A stretch of 44,066 bases of DNA, taken from assembly GCA_937867415.1 (NCBI GenBank), contig CALMKO010000293.1:1-44066 (forward strand), given 5' to 3'. Each line of letters opens with the position of its first letter. Position 1 is the stretch's first letter. The position numbers and the translations under genes are program-made. This DNA is from an uncultured Verrucomicrobiota bacterium. Its GTDB lineage: Bacteria; Verrucomicrobiota; Verrucomicrobiia; Verrucomicrobiales; Akkermansiaceae. Shown here in pieces: positions 17,848-25,834 of the stretch. A model generated the notes under the pieces. The model was given only the letters and a program-made list of their open reading frames with translations. It was not told the origin of the DNA and ran no database searches.

Positions 17848-19053
17848 ATGATCCGATCCCTCCTTTGCACAAGCCTCGTTGTGTTTTTCGCCAACGCCAC
17901 ACTGCCTGCGGATGAAGTTTTGAAACAGATGCCCGCCGTGTTTGAGCGCGCCGGTTCGCAAACGAAGGTGATGCTGGAAAATATAAAGGACGATCCACAG
18001 TTCCCGCGCACCCTTTCGCCGGATGGCAAGGTGAAGACGGTGCAGGCTGAGGATTGGACCAGCGGATTTTTCCCGGGGACGCTTTGGCTATTGCACGAAT
18101 ACGACCCCAAAGGTGCCCGGAAAGAACGAGCATGGGACTACACGCGTCGGCTGGAAGTCATCCGGCATTTCAAGGGGAATCACGACGGCGGCTTCATGCT
18201 CGGGTGCAGCTATGGCAATGCCCTGCGGCTCGATCCGTCCGATGAATCGCGCGCGGTGTTGCTTGATGCCGCCGCAGCCTTGGCGACACGTTATATCCCG
18301 AAGCTCGGCATGATCCGCTCATGGGATCATGAGCCCTACCAGTGCCCGGTGATCATCGACAACATGATGAATCTCGAACTGCTCAGTTGGGCGGCGAAGA
18401 ACGGCGGCGATGCCAAGCTGCGCGAGATCGCCGTTAGTCATTCCGACCTTACCTTGAAAAACCATTTTCGAGACGACGGCAGCGCGTATCACGTGCTCGA
18501 CTACGACCCGGAGAACAACCGCCTTCGCATGATCGATGCCAAGCAGGGGGGCGACGTCCGCACGGCGTGGGCGAGGGGACAGGGATGGGCGCTGTATGGG
18601 TTCACCATGATGCACCGCGAGACCGGCAGGCCGGATTACCTGGCTTGCGCGGAAAAGGTGGCTGCCTTTATCATGAATCATCCGGATCTTCCTAAAGACG
18701 GCGTGCCGATGTGGGACTTCGGCTGCAAGCCGGATTCGAAAGAACCGCGCGATGCCTCGGCAGCTGCCGTCATGGCTTCGGCTTTCCTCGACCTCTCGAC
18801 GCTGGTGAAAAACGGCAAGCCGTATTTGGACATGGCCACCCGCCAGTTGCTCACGCTTTCTTCCCCCGAATTCCTCGCACAAGCCGGGACCAACGGTGGT
18901 TTCATCCTCACCCGTTCCACCGGCTATCTTCCCGCAAACATTGAGATCAACGTTCCTCTCAACTACGCCGACTACTATTTCCTCGAAGCCCTGCTTCGCT
19001 ACCGCGCTTTGAAGGAAGGAAAAACCCGGATTGCGCTGGGCGCCGCTAAGTGA
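17848..19053 (+). CDS. secreted GH88-family unsaturated glucuronyl hydrolase
   Basis: The 401-residue product begins with a signal peptide (MIRSLLCTSLVVFFANATLPA). It shows the (alpha/alpha)6 barrel motifs of GH88: DWTSGFFPGTLWLL, HDGGFMLGCSYGNALRL with D113, and VIIDNMMNLELLSW with D171. The 58-residue spacing fits the two catalytic aspartates of the family. Later motifs are TAWARGQGWALYGF and DASAAAVMASAFLDLS. GH88 enzymes add water to the 4,5-unsaturated uronic acid left at the non-reducing end by polysaccharide lyases. No lyase is obvious in the window, so the substrate may be supplied from elsewhere. GH105 is a related alternative, but the motifs fit GH88 better. It follows dyad copy 3 and two relics, so its expression may depend on a degenerate site. 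Confidence 0.88.
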   Translation: MIRSLLCTSLVVFFANATLPADEVLKQMPAVFERAGSQTKVMLENIKDDPQFPRTLSPDGKVKTVQAEDWTSGFFPGTLWLLHEYDPKGARKERAWDYTRRLEVIRHFKGNHDGGFMLGCSYGNALRLDPSDESRAVLLDAAAALATRYIPKLGMIRSWDHEPYQCPVIIDNMMNLELLSWAAKNGGDAKLREIAVSHSDLTLKNHFRDDGSAYHVLDYDPENNRLRMIDAKQGGDVRTAWARGQGWALYGFTMMHRETGRPDYLACAEKVAAFIMNHPDLPKDGVPMWDFGCKPDSKEPRDASAAAVMASAFLDLSTLVKNGKPYLDMATRQLLTLSSPEFLAQAGTNGGFILTRSTGYLPANIEINVPLNYADYYFLEALLRYRALKEGKTRIALGAAK

Positions 19054-19078
19054 GAAGAAATGCCGCTCATGAACCGGA

Positions 19079-19330
19079 TTAGAATTGTTCCGCCAGTGCC
19101 ATTTTGATTGGCGACTGATACGACACATCTTTTTCGTTTGCTCCGATTTTGATCGGTTCCAGCAGGGCGACGGGCATCCGCAGGGAAATGGTTTCTATCG
19201 ACAGCCGAAGATTCGGAAGAGATATCGGAATCGCTTTCGAAAGGTCGAAATGATAATCCGCAACAGCGGTCGGTCGACGTAAAAAACTCCGGGCAAATTC
19301 TGGCGCAAAGATGCCATGTTTGCCATGCCA
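19079..19330 (-). pseudogene. relic of a CopG/BrnA-like antitoxin gene
   Basis: On the minus strand a frame ends TISLRMPVALLEPIKIGANE then KDVSYQSPIKMALAEQF. This matches the ribbon-helix-helix tail of a common antitoxin type (…ISLRLP..LLE.IK..AN.RDVPYQSLIK.WLAE). The preceding DYHFDLSKAIPISLPNLRLS also fits (D-Y-x-D-W-S-K-A-x-x-x-x-L-P-N-L-x-x-S). No ATG lies near the expected start, several usually conserved residues are changed (W to A near the end, P to S), and no toxin gene is adjacent. It is the only minus-strand protein signal in the accessory core besides the IS relic. Confidence 0.6.
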
Positions 19331-19399
19331 TGAGGTGGCCCCAAACCCCTTTTCCCCGCCCTCCGGGACGGTCACCGGCTCTTTCAACCGGATCGAGTG

Positions 19400-19501
19400 A
19401 ACTCTTTTATGGCTCGGTGACATCGCATGGGAACTCTTCCACCGCCTCAGCCGCGAGCAAGCTGATGCCTACCCCGAGGACCACGCGAAAAAGTGATTTA
19501 C
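19400..19501 (+). pseudogene. internal relic of a GH140-type gene
   Basis: TTATGGCTCGGTGACATCGC, then TGGGAACTCTTCCACCGCCT, then CGCGAAAAAGTGATT, align with the GH140 gene at 28870 around 28996-29095. The implied peptide [20 protein letters not shown] then KK and a stop parallels [20 protein letters not shown] followed by KKGF. It abuts a kinase relic with no spacer of note, so an internal deletion joined two former neighbours. Confidence 0.8.
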
Positions 19502-19527
19502 GGGTGGCCCCGGCGGCCGCTCTTGCG

Positions 19528-19753
19528 GAGATCCCCAGCGGGTCGGGCCTGAGACGGTCGCGATCCAATCTGCCATGGATCACTTCGAACTGGATCAACC
19601 GGCACTCCCATGGATGCTGCGACACTTGAAACCACGCGCTCGTTCTTGTGACTCCAACGCCGAGGAACGAACCGAACAAAGTGACCAATGCCGAGGGCCG
19701 CGTGAGATACGCGGTTCTGGCAATCCTTCGGGCACCGAACAAATGGGCGTAAC
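19528..19753 (+). pseudogene. relic of the histidine kinase sensor domain
   Basis: This 226-bp stretch aligns with about 11848-12076 of the kinase gene. Shared blocks include CAGCGGGTCG, GAGACGGTCG, AACTGGATCAACCGGCACTCC (kinase: ACCTGGATCAACGGGCACTCC) and GCCGAACAAATGGGCGTAA (kinase: the same bases). Small indels break the frame. It ends 15 bp before dyad copy 4. In the intact locus the kinase-regulator pair also stands immediately upstream of a dyad, so this marks an old duplicate of that arrangement. Confidence 0.85.
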
Positions 19754-19768
19754 AAAAGCGGGGTGAAA

Positions 19769-19786
19769 ATGGCCTGATCAGGCCAT
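19769..19786. promoter_or_regulatory. 18-bp dyad operator, copy 4 (perfect)
   Basis: ATGGCCTGATCAGGCCAT is a perfect palindrome and defines the consensus. It lies 102 bp before the autotransporter-repeat gene at 19889 and is flanked by AAA on the left and ATCCC on the right. The leader is homologous to that of copy 2. Confidence 0.85.
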
Positions 19787-19888
19787 ATCCCAAAACATCC
19801 GCACTCTTTACCAATTGAAGATCGTCGATTCGTTCCCCATGGCGAATTCCATGAACCCAAACATCCAAAAAACCACGTTTCCACCGTC

Positions 19889-22507
19889 ATGAAACCCACG
19901 ATCAAAACCATGAAAAACCGCCTTCTCCTTCCGACTCTCCTCACGCTCGCCCTCGCCACGGGTGGGGCCCATGCCCAAACCAACTTCATATTGCAAGGAA
20001 CTGACAGCAGTATACAAGCCAGTTTCAATCAAGCCGCCAATTTCAGAGTAGGCAATTTGCCTGGCGGCACGGCCGTAGCGCCGACGACGGGAAATACCTA
20101 CCAAACCGGGGCGTTCCGGATCCGCACAGAGAATAACGGGGCAAGCTATACCTTTCAAGGTGCTTCCTTAGGGATCCAGGCGGGTCTGGGCTGGCGTATC
20201 AAGAATAGCGGTACTAACACCGTTAACAATCTAATCCTCGCTGATTTGGCGGTTGTTGAATTGTCGCAGCCGGCTGGCACCAACGGAACCGGGTCTGTGG
20301 GAACGCTGGCGGGTAATATCTCGCTGTCTGGAGGAACGGCGATTTTCATGGCGGGCAATCCTGGTGACTCAGCAAGCCATGTCTTCACCGTCAGTTCCAC
20401 GATCAGCGGCGTAGGCGGCATCACGACAGGCAATCCCGCTGTCAATCTCGGAGGAGCCTTGGCCAATTCGATCGGCACGGTCGTCATAACGGGTGACAAC
20501 TCTTACAGCGGCAATACTTCGGTTCCTTCAGGCACCCTGCGCGTCAACAACACCACCGGATCGGGCACTGGAACCGGCACCGTGACCGTCGGTACCTCAG
20601 GGACACTCAGTGGCACCGGTAGTTTGGGTGGAGCCACCACCGTGAATGGCAGACTCGCTCCCGGCCCCGCCGTAGGCGTTGGCAATCTCACCTTCAACGG
20701 TGGCCTCACGTTGGGCAGTCTCGTCGCCAATTCACTGAGATTCGACCTCGGCGCGAATACCACACCCGGGACTACCTACGACACCATCACCACCTCTGCG
20801 CTTGAGGTTGGCACTTTGGACTTCGCCGACTTCCAGTTCACGAATACTGGCAGTCTCGCTCCCGGCATCTACACGCTGGCCACCTCCGCTGCCTCCATCA
20901 CGGGTTCGATCGGCACCGCAGCGGGCACCATCAGTGGCTACCCGGCTACCTTATCCATCTCGGGAGGAAATCTTCTCCTGACCATCGACGGGATTGCGGA
21001 CACCACCGCTCCCACTTGGCTCGCCACTTACCCGAAGGTTGGCACCATCACCAGCACCGGCTTCAATGCGCTCGCGGCCACCAATGAGACTGGAACCGGC
21101 TACTTCCTGGTGCTTCCAGACGGCGACCCCGAGCCTACCGCCGCCGCCGTGCAAGCCACCGGCACCGCTATCCCACTCACTGCCAATGTCGAGACTTCCT
21201 CCACGGTGATCGGACTCATCCCTTCCACCAGCTACGATGTCTATTTCGTCGCCCAAGATCTTGTCCCGAACCTCCAAGCAAGCCCGGTAAAGGTGGATGT
21301 CACCTTGGAAGCCTTTCAAGCCGCAAACTTCGTCTTAACTGCGAACGATAATCCTACCTTAGCCAGTTTTAACACAGGCCTCAACTGGGGCCTTGGAACA
21401 CCCGTGGGGGCGGCTGGCCAAGCACCCTCAGCTGGGAACACCTATCAAACCGGTGCATTCCGGCTCCGGACGCCTCAGGCTTTTAGCAACGCGTTCACCT
21501 TTGCAGGCGATTCGCTCGAGGTCCAGGCCGGTGGCAGCATTCGCCAAAAGACCGTGGGCACCGTCACGATCAACAATCTCATTCTCGCCGATACCGCGCT
21601 TTTGGAGCTGTCTCAACCCAATGGCCAGACCGGCGTCGGCCTGGCCTTTGGCGGTGTGGCGGGCAGCATCTCGCTAACCAGTGGAATGGCGACCTTCATG
21701 GCTGGCAACTCTGGCGACGGTCCAAACCATGTCTATACCATCAGTGCGGATATCTCCGGTCTGGGGGGCTTGAATACCACCGGTTCGGGTGGAAATGTCA
21801 TCCTAACAGGATCCAACACCTACACCGGACCCACGGAAATTACCGCAGGAACCCTTTCGCTGGTCGGTGGTAGCATGACATCCCCGATCACCGTCAGCAG
21901 CGGTGCGACCCTTGGTTTTGACGCAGACTCCACCACTGTCACCTCCACGAGCACGGTCACCTTCAGCGGTCTAACCGCCAAGGTTGCCGTTACCGGAACG
22001 CCTGTTGTAAAGACACTGATGACCGCCTCCGGTATCACTGGCACTCCGGTGCTCGATCCATTGGTTCCCGGCTTCGACCTCCAAGTGACGGCCACCCAAC
22101 TGAACCTCGTCGTCGCGGGCGGCAATCCATACACCACCTGGGCTAACAGCTTTTCGCCCATCGACGTCACAAGTCCCATTGGTGACCATGACGCCGACGG
22201 GCTTACCAACCAACAGGAGTTCGCCTTCGGCCTCAATCCGACCAGCGGCTCTTCCGTCAATCCGATCCTCGTCCAGCTTAATAGGACCGCGCGCACATTC
22301 ACCTATCAGCGTCGTATTGGCACTGGCCTGTCCTATAAGATTCTCTGGTCCACAACCCTCGGGGCGGGCAGTTGGAGCGAGGATGTTGCTGCCGGTCAGG
22401 TCGCAACGGCCAGTGGTGATAATGAAAGCGTCGTCGTGACTCTCAGCGGAACACCGCCAGCCGGTGACAAGCTCTTCATTCGCGTCGCCGCCGAAGAAGC
22501 GCCATAA
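19889..22507 (+). CDS. second secreted autotransporter-repeat protein, internally duplicated
   Basis: The 872-residue product shares the signal-peptide core RLLLPTLLTLALATGGAHA with the 14375 gene. It contains a related repeat block (LRVNNTTGSGTGTGTVTVG, then LSGTGSLGGATTVNGRLAPG) and a fibronectin-like segment (TSYDVYFVAQDLVPNLQ). It differs in carrying a module of about 150 residues twice, at about 31-178 and 479-628. Shared landmarks are GNTYQTGAFR, NNLILAD, LELSQP and TFMAGN. The C-terminus is also different: a loop DHDADGLTNQQEFAFGLNP and the ending IRVAAEEAP. The protein is therefore a mosaic of the paralogue and an added module. A surface adhesin or glycan-binding role is inferred from context. 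A GH140 gene follows. Confidence 0.85.
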   Translation: MKPTIKTMKNRLLLPTLLTLALATGGAHAQTNFILQGTDSSIQASFNQAANFRVGNLPGGTAVAPTTGNTYQTGAFRIRTENNGASYTFQGASLGIQAGLGWRIKNSGTNTVNNLILADLAVVELSQPAGTNGTGSVGTLAGNISLSGGTAIFMAGNPGDSASHVFTVSSTISGVGGITTGNPAVNLGGALANSIGTVVITGDNSYSGNTSVPSGTLRVNNTTGSGTGTGTVTVGTSGTLSGTGSLGGATTVNGRLAPGPAVGVGNLTFNGGLTLGSLVANSLRFDLGANTTPGTTYDTITTSALEVGTLDFADFQFTNTGSLAPGIYTLATSAASITGSIGTAAGTISGYPATLSISGGNLLLTIDGIADTTAPTWLATYPKVGTITSTGFNALAATNETGTGYFLVLPDGDPEPTAAAVQATGTAIPLTANVETSSTVIGLIPSTSYDVYFVAQDLVPNLQASPVKVDVTLEAFQAANFVLTANDNPTLASFNTGLNWGLGTPVGAAGQAPSAGNTYQTGAFRLRTPQAFSNAFTFAGDSLEVQAGGSIRQKTVGTVTINNLILADTALLELSQPNGQTGVGLAFGGVAGSISLTSGMATFMAGNSGDGPNHVYTISADISGLGGLNTTGSGGNVILTGSNTYTGPTEITAGTLSLVGGSMTSPITVSSGATLGFDADSTTVTSTSTVTFSGLTAKVAVTGTPVVKTLMTASGITGTPVLDPLVPGFDLQVTATQLNLVVAGGNPYTTWANSFSPIDVTSPIGDHDADGLTNQQEFAFGLNPTSGSSVNPILVQLNRTARTFTYQRRIGTGLSYKILWSTTLGAGSWSEDVAAGQVATASGDNESVVVTLSGTPPAGDKLFIRVAAEEAP
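19979..20421 (+). repeat. first copy of intragenic module in the 19889 gene
   Basis: The encoded segment (TNFILQGTDSSIQASF to ISGVGGI) recurs at 21322-21771 as ANFVLTANDNPTLASF to ISGLGGL. Both copies contain GNTYQTGAFR and NNLILAD. The copies have diverged at protein level, so the duplication is not recent. Confidence 0.75.
21322..21771 (+). repeat. second copy of intragenic module in the 19889 gene
   Basis: See the first copy at 19979-20421. This copy is inserted after the fibronectin-like segment, followed by one more passenger strand (NTYTGPTEITAGTLSLVGG). Confidence 0.75.
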
Positions 22508-22816
22508 GCCTCAGCCAGGCACGCTTCTCCAACGGTAGCTTTGAGAGCGGGCGGGTAAGGTCTCAAGGAATCAACGCTCTAGTTTCATGAGGGCATTGCT
22601 TCCCGGGGATCAACCCGCCCGTTTTTCAGGAATTCAGATCAATCATTGGCAGCGAGGCGCCGATTGCGACCCAGCTCTGCGCCTGACCTGGCCGATGGTG
22701 GAGGTGAAGGTTCGTTACAATGGCGTCGAACCGCTCAAGCCGGTTTCAAAATAGAACGAACGTAAGCAATTCAATTCAACCAATTTCACACTCATAAAAT
22801 TCAAAGCAATCCGCAA
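22508..22816. other. intergenic stretch with possible ORF tail
   Basis: Besides the stem described at 22548-22626, a frame reading RLTWPMVEVKVRYNGVEPLK then PVSK and TAG at 22752-22754 looks protein-like and could be the C-terminal relic of a lost gene. I cannot assign it. A weakly dyad-like TGCGCCTGACCTGGCCGA at 22678-22695 has only about 11 of 18 matches to the operator consensus, so I do not call it a site. The 60 bases before 22817 are AT-rich. Confidence 0.35.
22548..22626 (+). terminator. possible terminator after the 19889 gene
   Basis: CGGGCGGGT at 22548-22556 pairs perfectly with ACCCGCCCG at 22613-22621, followed by TTTTT. The 56-nt loop is long for an intrinsic terminator, so efficiency is doubtful. 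Its composition resembles the structure at 24241-24324. Confidence 0.4.
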
Positions 22817-24223
22817 ATGATCAGATCCATTTTACTTGGGATGTTGCTGCTTTGTCCGACGTTCGCCTCTGCGGCGACGCCGGCACTGCCAAAGCTGAAG
22901 GTGTCGGAGAACAAGCGTTTTCTGGTAAAGGAGGATGGCAAGCCGTTCTTCTATCTGGGAGATACGGCATGGGAACTGACTCATCGGCTCAATCGGGAGG
23001 AAATCGATCACTACCTTCAAAACCGCGCCGAGCGTGGGTTCACGGTGATCCAGACCGTGGTCCTGGCGGAGCTCAATGGCCTGCGTGACCCGAACCCCTA
23101 TGGACATAAGCCGCTAGACGACAACGATCCGACCAAGCCCAACGAAGATTACTTCAAGCATGTGGACTACATGGTGAACAAGGCCAATGCGCTGGGCATG
23201 TATGTAGGCTTGCTGCCGAGTTGGGGGGACAAATGGAACAAGACGGTCGGCATGGGGCCTGAAATATTCACCCCGGAGAACGCTGCCATTTACGGCGAGT
23301 TTATTGGCAAGCGATACAAGGATAAGGGGATCATCTGGATTCTGGGCGGGGATCGACACGTCGAGACCGACGCGCATAAAGAGATCATCCGCGCCATGGC
23401 CAACGGACTTCGCAAGGGGGACGGCGGGGCGCACCTGATGACCTTCCATCCGCCGGGCGGCAACAGTTCCGCGGATCCCTTCCACGATGACCCGTGGCTG
23501 GACTTCAACATGCGGCAAAATGGCCACGTCGCCGAATACGGCAGCCGCTATGACCTGACACGGCAGGATTACGCGCGCACACCGACCAAGCCGGTCATCG
23601 ATGGTGAGCCAATCTATGAAGACATTCCGGTGTCGTTTACGTCGAAAAGCTACGGCCACTCGATTGCCGCCGATGTGCGACGGCCCTTGTACTGGGATCT
23701 GTTTGCCGGAGCCTTCGGACACGCCTATGGACACAACTCCGTCTGGCAGATGTGGAAGCCTGACAAACCTCCCGTCGCTGAAGCCCTCATGTATTGGGAC
23801 GAGGGAATCAATCAGCCGGGCGGGGCGCAGATGCAGTATGGCCGGTGGCTGATGGAGTCCCGCCCGTTCCTGACGCGCGTGCCGGATAACTCGTTCATTG
23901 TGGCCGCCCAATTCCCCACATCAGTCCCGGGCACGTGGCGGTATCGGTTCGTGTCAACTCGCGACGAGGCCGGAAGCTATGCGATGGTGTATGCACCGAT
24001 CGGCCGCACCTTTGGCGTGAAGATGGACGTGATCAAGGGCGCGAAGGTAAAGGCGTGGTGGTATAACCCGCGCGACGGTAAAGCGACAGCGATCGGCGAG
24101 TTCGAGGCGAATGGGGAAAGGCGCTTCTCGCCCCCCGACACGGGAGAAGTGTTGGACTGGGTGCTGGTGCTGGATGATGCAGCGAAGAACTATCCGCCGC
24201 CGGGAACGAGACAAGTTAAGTAG
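22817..24223 (+). CDS. secreted GH140-family (DUF4038) glycosidase, apiosidase-like
   Basis: The 468-residue product has a signal peptide ([20 protein letters not shown]), a DUF4038 TIM barrel ([20 protein letters not shown]) and a C-terminal DUF5060-neighbour beta domain ([12 protein letters not shown] to WVLVLDDA). Candidate catalytic acids are D179 in ILGGDRH and E264 in [11 protein letters not shown]. Family GH140 includes the apiosidase that opens rhamnogalacturonan II side chains by removing the galacturonan-linked apiose. It is about 310 bp after the autotransporter gene and appears to share the transcription unit behind dyad copy 4, unless the stem at 22548 terminates it. A close paralogue is at 28870. 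Specificity for apiose is inferred from the family. Confidence 0.85.
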   Translation: MIRSILLGMLLLCPTFASAATPALPKLKVSENKRFLVKEDGKPFFYLGDTAWELTHRLNREEIDHYLQNRAERGFTVIQTVVLAELNGLRDPNPYGHKPLDDNDPTKPNEDYFKHVDYMVNKANALGMYVGLLPSWGDKWNKTVGMGPEIFTPENAAIYGEFIGKRYKDKGIIWILGGDRHVETDAHKEIIRAMANGLRKGDGGAHLMTFHPPGGNSSADPFHDDPWLDFNMRQNGHVAEYGSRYDLTRQDYARTPTKPVIDGEPIYEDIPVSFTSKSYGHSIAADVRRPLYWDLFAGAFGHAYGHNSVWQMWKPDKPPVAEALMYWDEGINQPGGAQMQYGRWLMESRPFLTRVPDNSFIVAAQFPTSVPGTWRYRFVSTRDEAGSYAMVYAPIGRTFGVKMDVIKGAKVKAWWYNPRDGKATAIGEFEANGERRFSPPDTGEVLDWVLVLDDAAKNYPPPGTRQVK

Positions 24224-24240
24224 TGCAATGCTTGGAAGCG

Positions 24241-24324
24241 CGGGTTGGCCCCCCAGATTGACCGAGTGACCATGCCGGCTTGAACTTCACGTGCCCGTGA
24301 AGAGAGGTGCGCCAGCCCGTTTTT
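24241..24324 (+). terminator. terminator-like structure after the first GH140 gene
   Basis: CGGGTTGGC at 24241-24249 pairs with GCCAGCCCG at 24311-24319 (one G-U), followed by TTTTT. Inside it CTTCACG at 24285-24291 pairs perfectly with CGTGAAG at 24296-24302 around a TGCC loop. The nested hairpin shortens the effective distance between the outer arms, making a branched terminator plausible. It ends 22 bp before dyad copy 5. Confidence 0.5.
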
Positions 24325-24346
24325 GTTGCCGCTGCTTCTTCGGAAA

Positions 24347-24364
24347 ATGGCCTGATCAGGCCAT
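24347..24364. promoter_or_regulatory. 18-bp dyad operator, copy 5 (perfect)
   Basis: A perfect ATGGCCTGATCAGGCCAT lies 191 bp before the DUF1552 start at 24556. The first 40 bases after it are homologous to the leader of copy 3, including TATTG about 28 bp past the dyad. The remaining leader (to 24555) holds no recognisable gene or stable structure. Confidence 0.85.
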
Positions 24365-24555
24365 ACCCCCGATCCAAGCGAGGGCGACAGGTATTGATAG
24401 TCCCACATTTTCTATTACTGCGAAACATTCTGCTGAAATGGTGCTAAATGCAGAAACACAGCCCCGTAAAGAAAGACATTCATTTCCAACTTCGCGTCCA
24501 TGACTCCAATGACACGCCCCTCTTGACTAGAGTTCCTCACATTCAACATCATCCC

Positions 24556-25827
24556 ATGCCTTCACTGAACCGACGCACGTTTCTTCGCCGGACGGGTATT
24601 GCCATTGCCTTGCCGATGCTGGAATCCATGTGGTCTCCGCGCGCTTGGGCGGCTACCGAGCAGGGGCCGCGACGGTTGGTGACGATCTGCACCACGTTGG
24701 GATTGCACGGGCCTTCGCTCTTTCCGAAGGAATCCGGCAAGGGCTACGCCACGACGCCCTATTTGGATTTGCTGAAGGGCACGCGGGATGATTTAACGAT
24801 CTTCTCGGGGATCTCGCATCCGGACCAGGCAGGAGCGGATGGGCACTCGAGTGAATCCACATGGCTCACAGCGGCCCGCAATCCAGGCTTGGCGGGCTTT
24901 CGCAACACAATTTCGATGGATCAGCTGGCCGCAGAGAAGTTGGGTGTGGTCACGCGGTATGGATCGTTGCAATTAGGAACCAACCACGCCAGTCAAAGTT
25001 ACACGCGTGGCGGGGTGATGATCCCGTCGGATCATCAGCCATCCAAAGTCTTCGCAAAGTTATTTCTGGAAGGCTCGAGAGACGAAATCAAGGCGCAGAT
25101 GCGACGACTGAGTGAAGGTCGCAGCATCATGGATAGCATGAGTGGTGAAGTGAAGCGCCTGGAAGGTCGTGTGGGAGCGGAGGATCAGGAGCGGTTGGAG
25201 GAATACTTCACTTCGGTCAGGGAGATGGAACAACGGTTGGCGGCCTCGGAAGTGTGGGCGCAGAAACCAAAGCCGAAAATCGAAGAGGCCCCGCCGACGG
25301 ATATTCAAGAGGAACAGGATCTGATCGGGCGGATGAAGTTGATCTTCGATCTGGTGCCGCTGGCATTGCGCACGGACTCCACCCGCTTGATCACGATTCT
25401 GGTGCAAGGCCGCAGTGATGTGCCCAAAGTGACGGGTGTGGAAATGGATCACCACAATCTTTCCCATCACGGTCAGGAAGAAAATAAATTGCGCCAACTG
25501 CACTTGATCGAGCGGGCGCAAATGGAAGTCTTTGGCGAGTTGCTCACTTCTCTGAAGGCCAGCATGGAAGGATCACAGAGCTTGTTGGACCGGACTTCCG
25601 TTATCTTCGGCAGCAATCTGGGAAATGCCAACTCGCACGATACTAGGAACCTGCCGTTGATCCTCGCCGGCGGCGGGTTCAGGCATGGGCAGCATTTGAA
25701 ACTGAATGAGAAAGACAATACGCCACTGAGCAATCTATTCGTCCAAGTGCTGCAACGCAACGGCATCGAAATCGATGCGTTCGGCAGTAGCAATGGCACC
25801 TCGGTCCCGGGCTTGGAAACAGTCTGA
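24556..25827 (+). CDS. DUF1552 protein with Tat signal
   Basis: The start at 24556 is chosen because it places a twin-arginine signal at the N-terminus (SLNRRTFLRRTGIAIALPML). An upstream in-frame ATG at 24448 would add 36 unrelated residues. The 423-residue product has DUF1552 landmarks RLVTICTTLGLHGPSLFP, GADGHSSESTWLT, MDHHNLSHHG, and VIFGSNLGNANSHDTRNLP followed by LILAGGG. The family is related to the DUF1501/sulfatase-like fold and has no established reaction. It is almost always beside a DUF1592/DUF1588 gene in Planctomycetota and Verrucomicrobiota, as here (7-bp gap). It is preceded by dyad copy 5, so it seems to belong to the same regulon as the glycosidases. Confidence 0.88.
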   Translation: MPSLNRRTFLRRTGIAIALPMLESMWSPRAWAATEQGPRRLVTICTTLGLHGPSLFPKESGKGYATTPYLDLLKGTRDDLTIFSGISHPDQAGADGHSSESTWLTAARNPGLAGFRNTISMDQLAAEKLGVVTRYGSLQLGTNHASQSYTRGGVMIPSDHQPSKVFAKLFLEGSRDEIKAQMRRLSEGRSIMDSMSGEVKRLEGRVGAEDQERLEEYFTSVREMEQRLAASEVWAQKPKPKIEEAPPTDIQEEQDLIGRMKLIFDLVPLALRTDSTRLITILVQGRSDVPKVTGVEMDHHNLSHHGQEENKLRQLHLIERAQMEVFGELLTSLKASMEGSQSLLDRTSVIFGSNLGNANSHDTRNLPLILAGGGFRHGQHLKLNEKDNTPLSNLFVQVLQRNGIEIDAFGSSNGTSVPGLETV

Positions 25828-25834
25828 TTTGGTA

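Noticed and set aside
22678-22695. A ninth dyad before the GH140 gene at 22817
   Set aside because: Only about 11 of 18 positions match and the flanks lack the AAA and ATCCC features.
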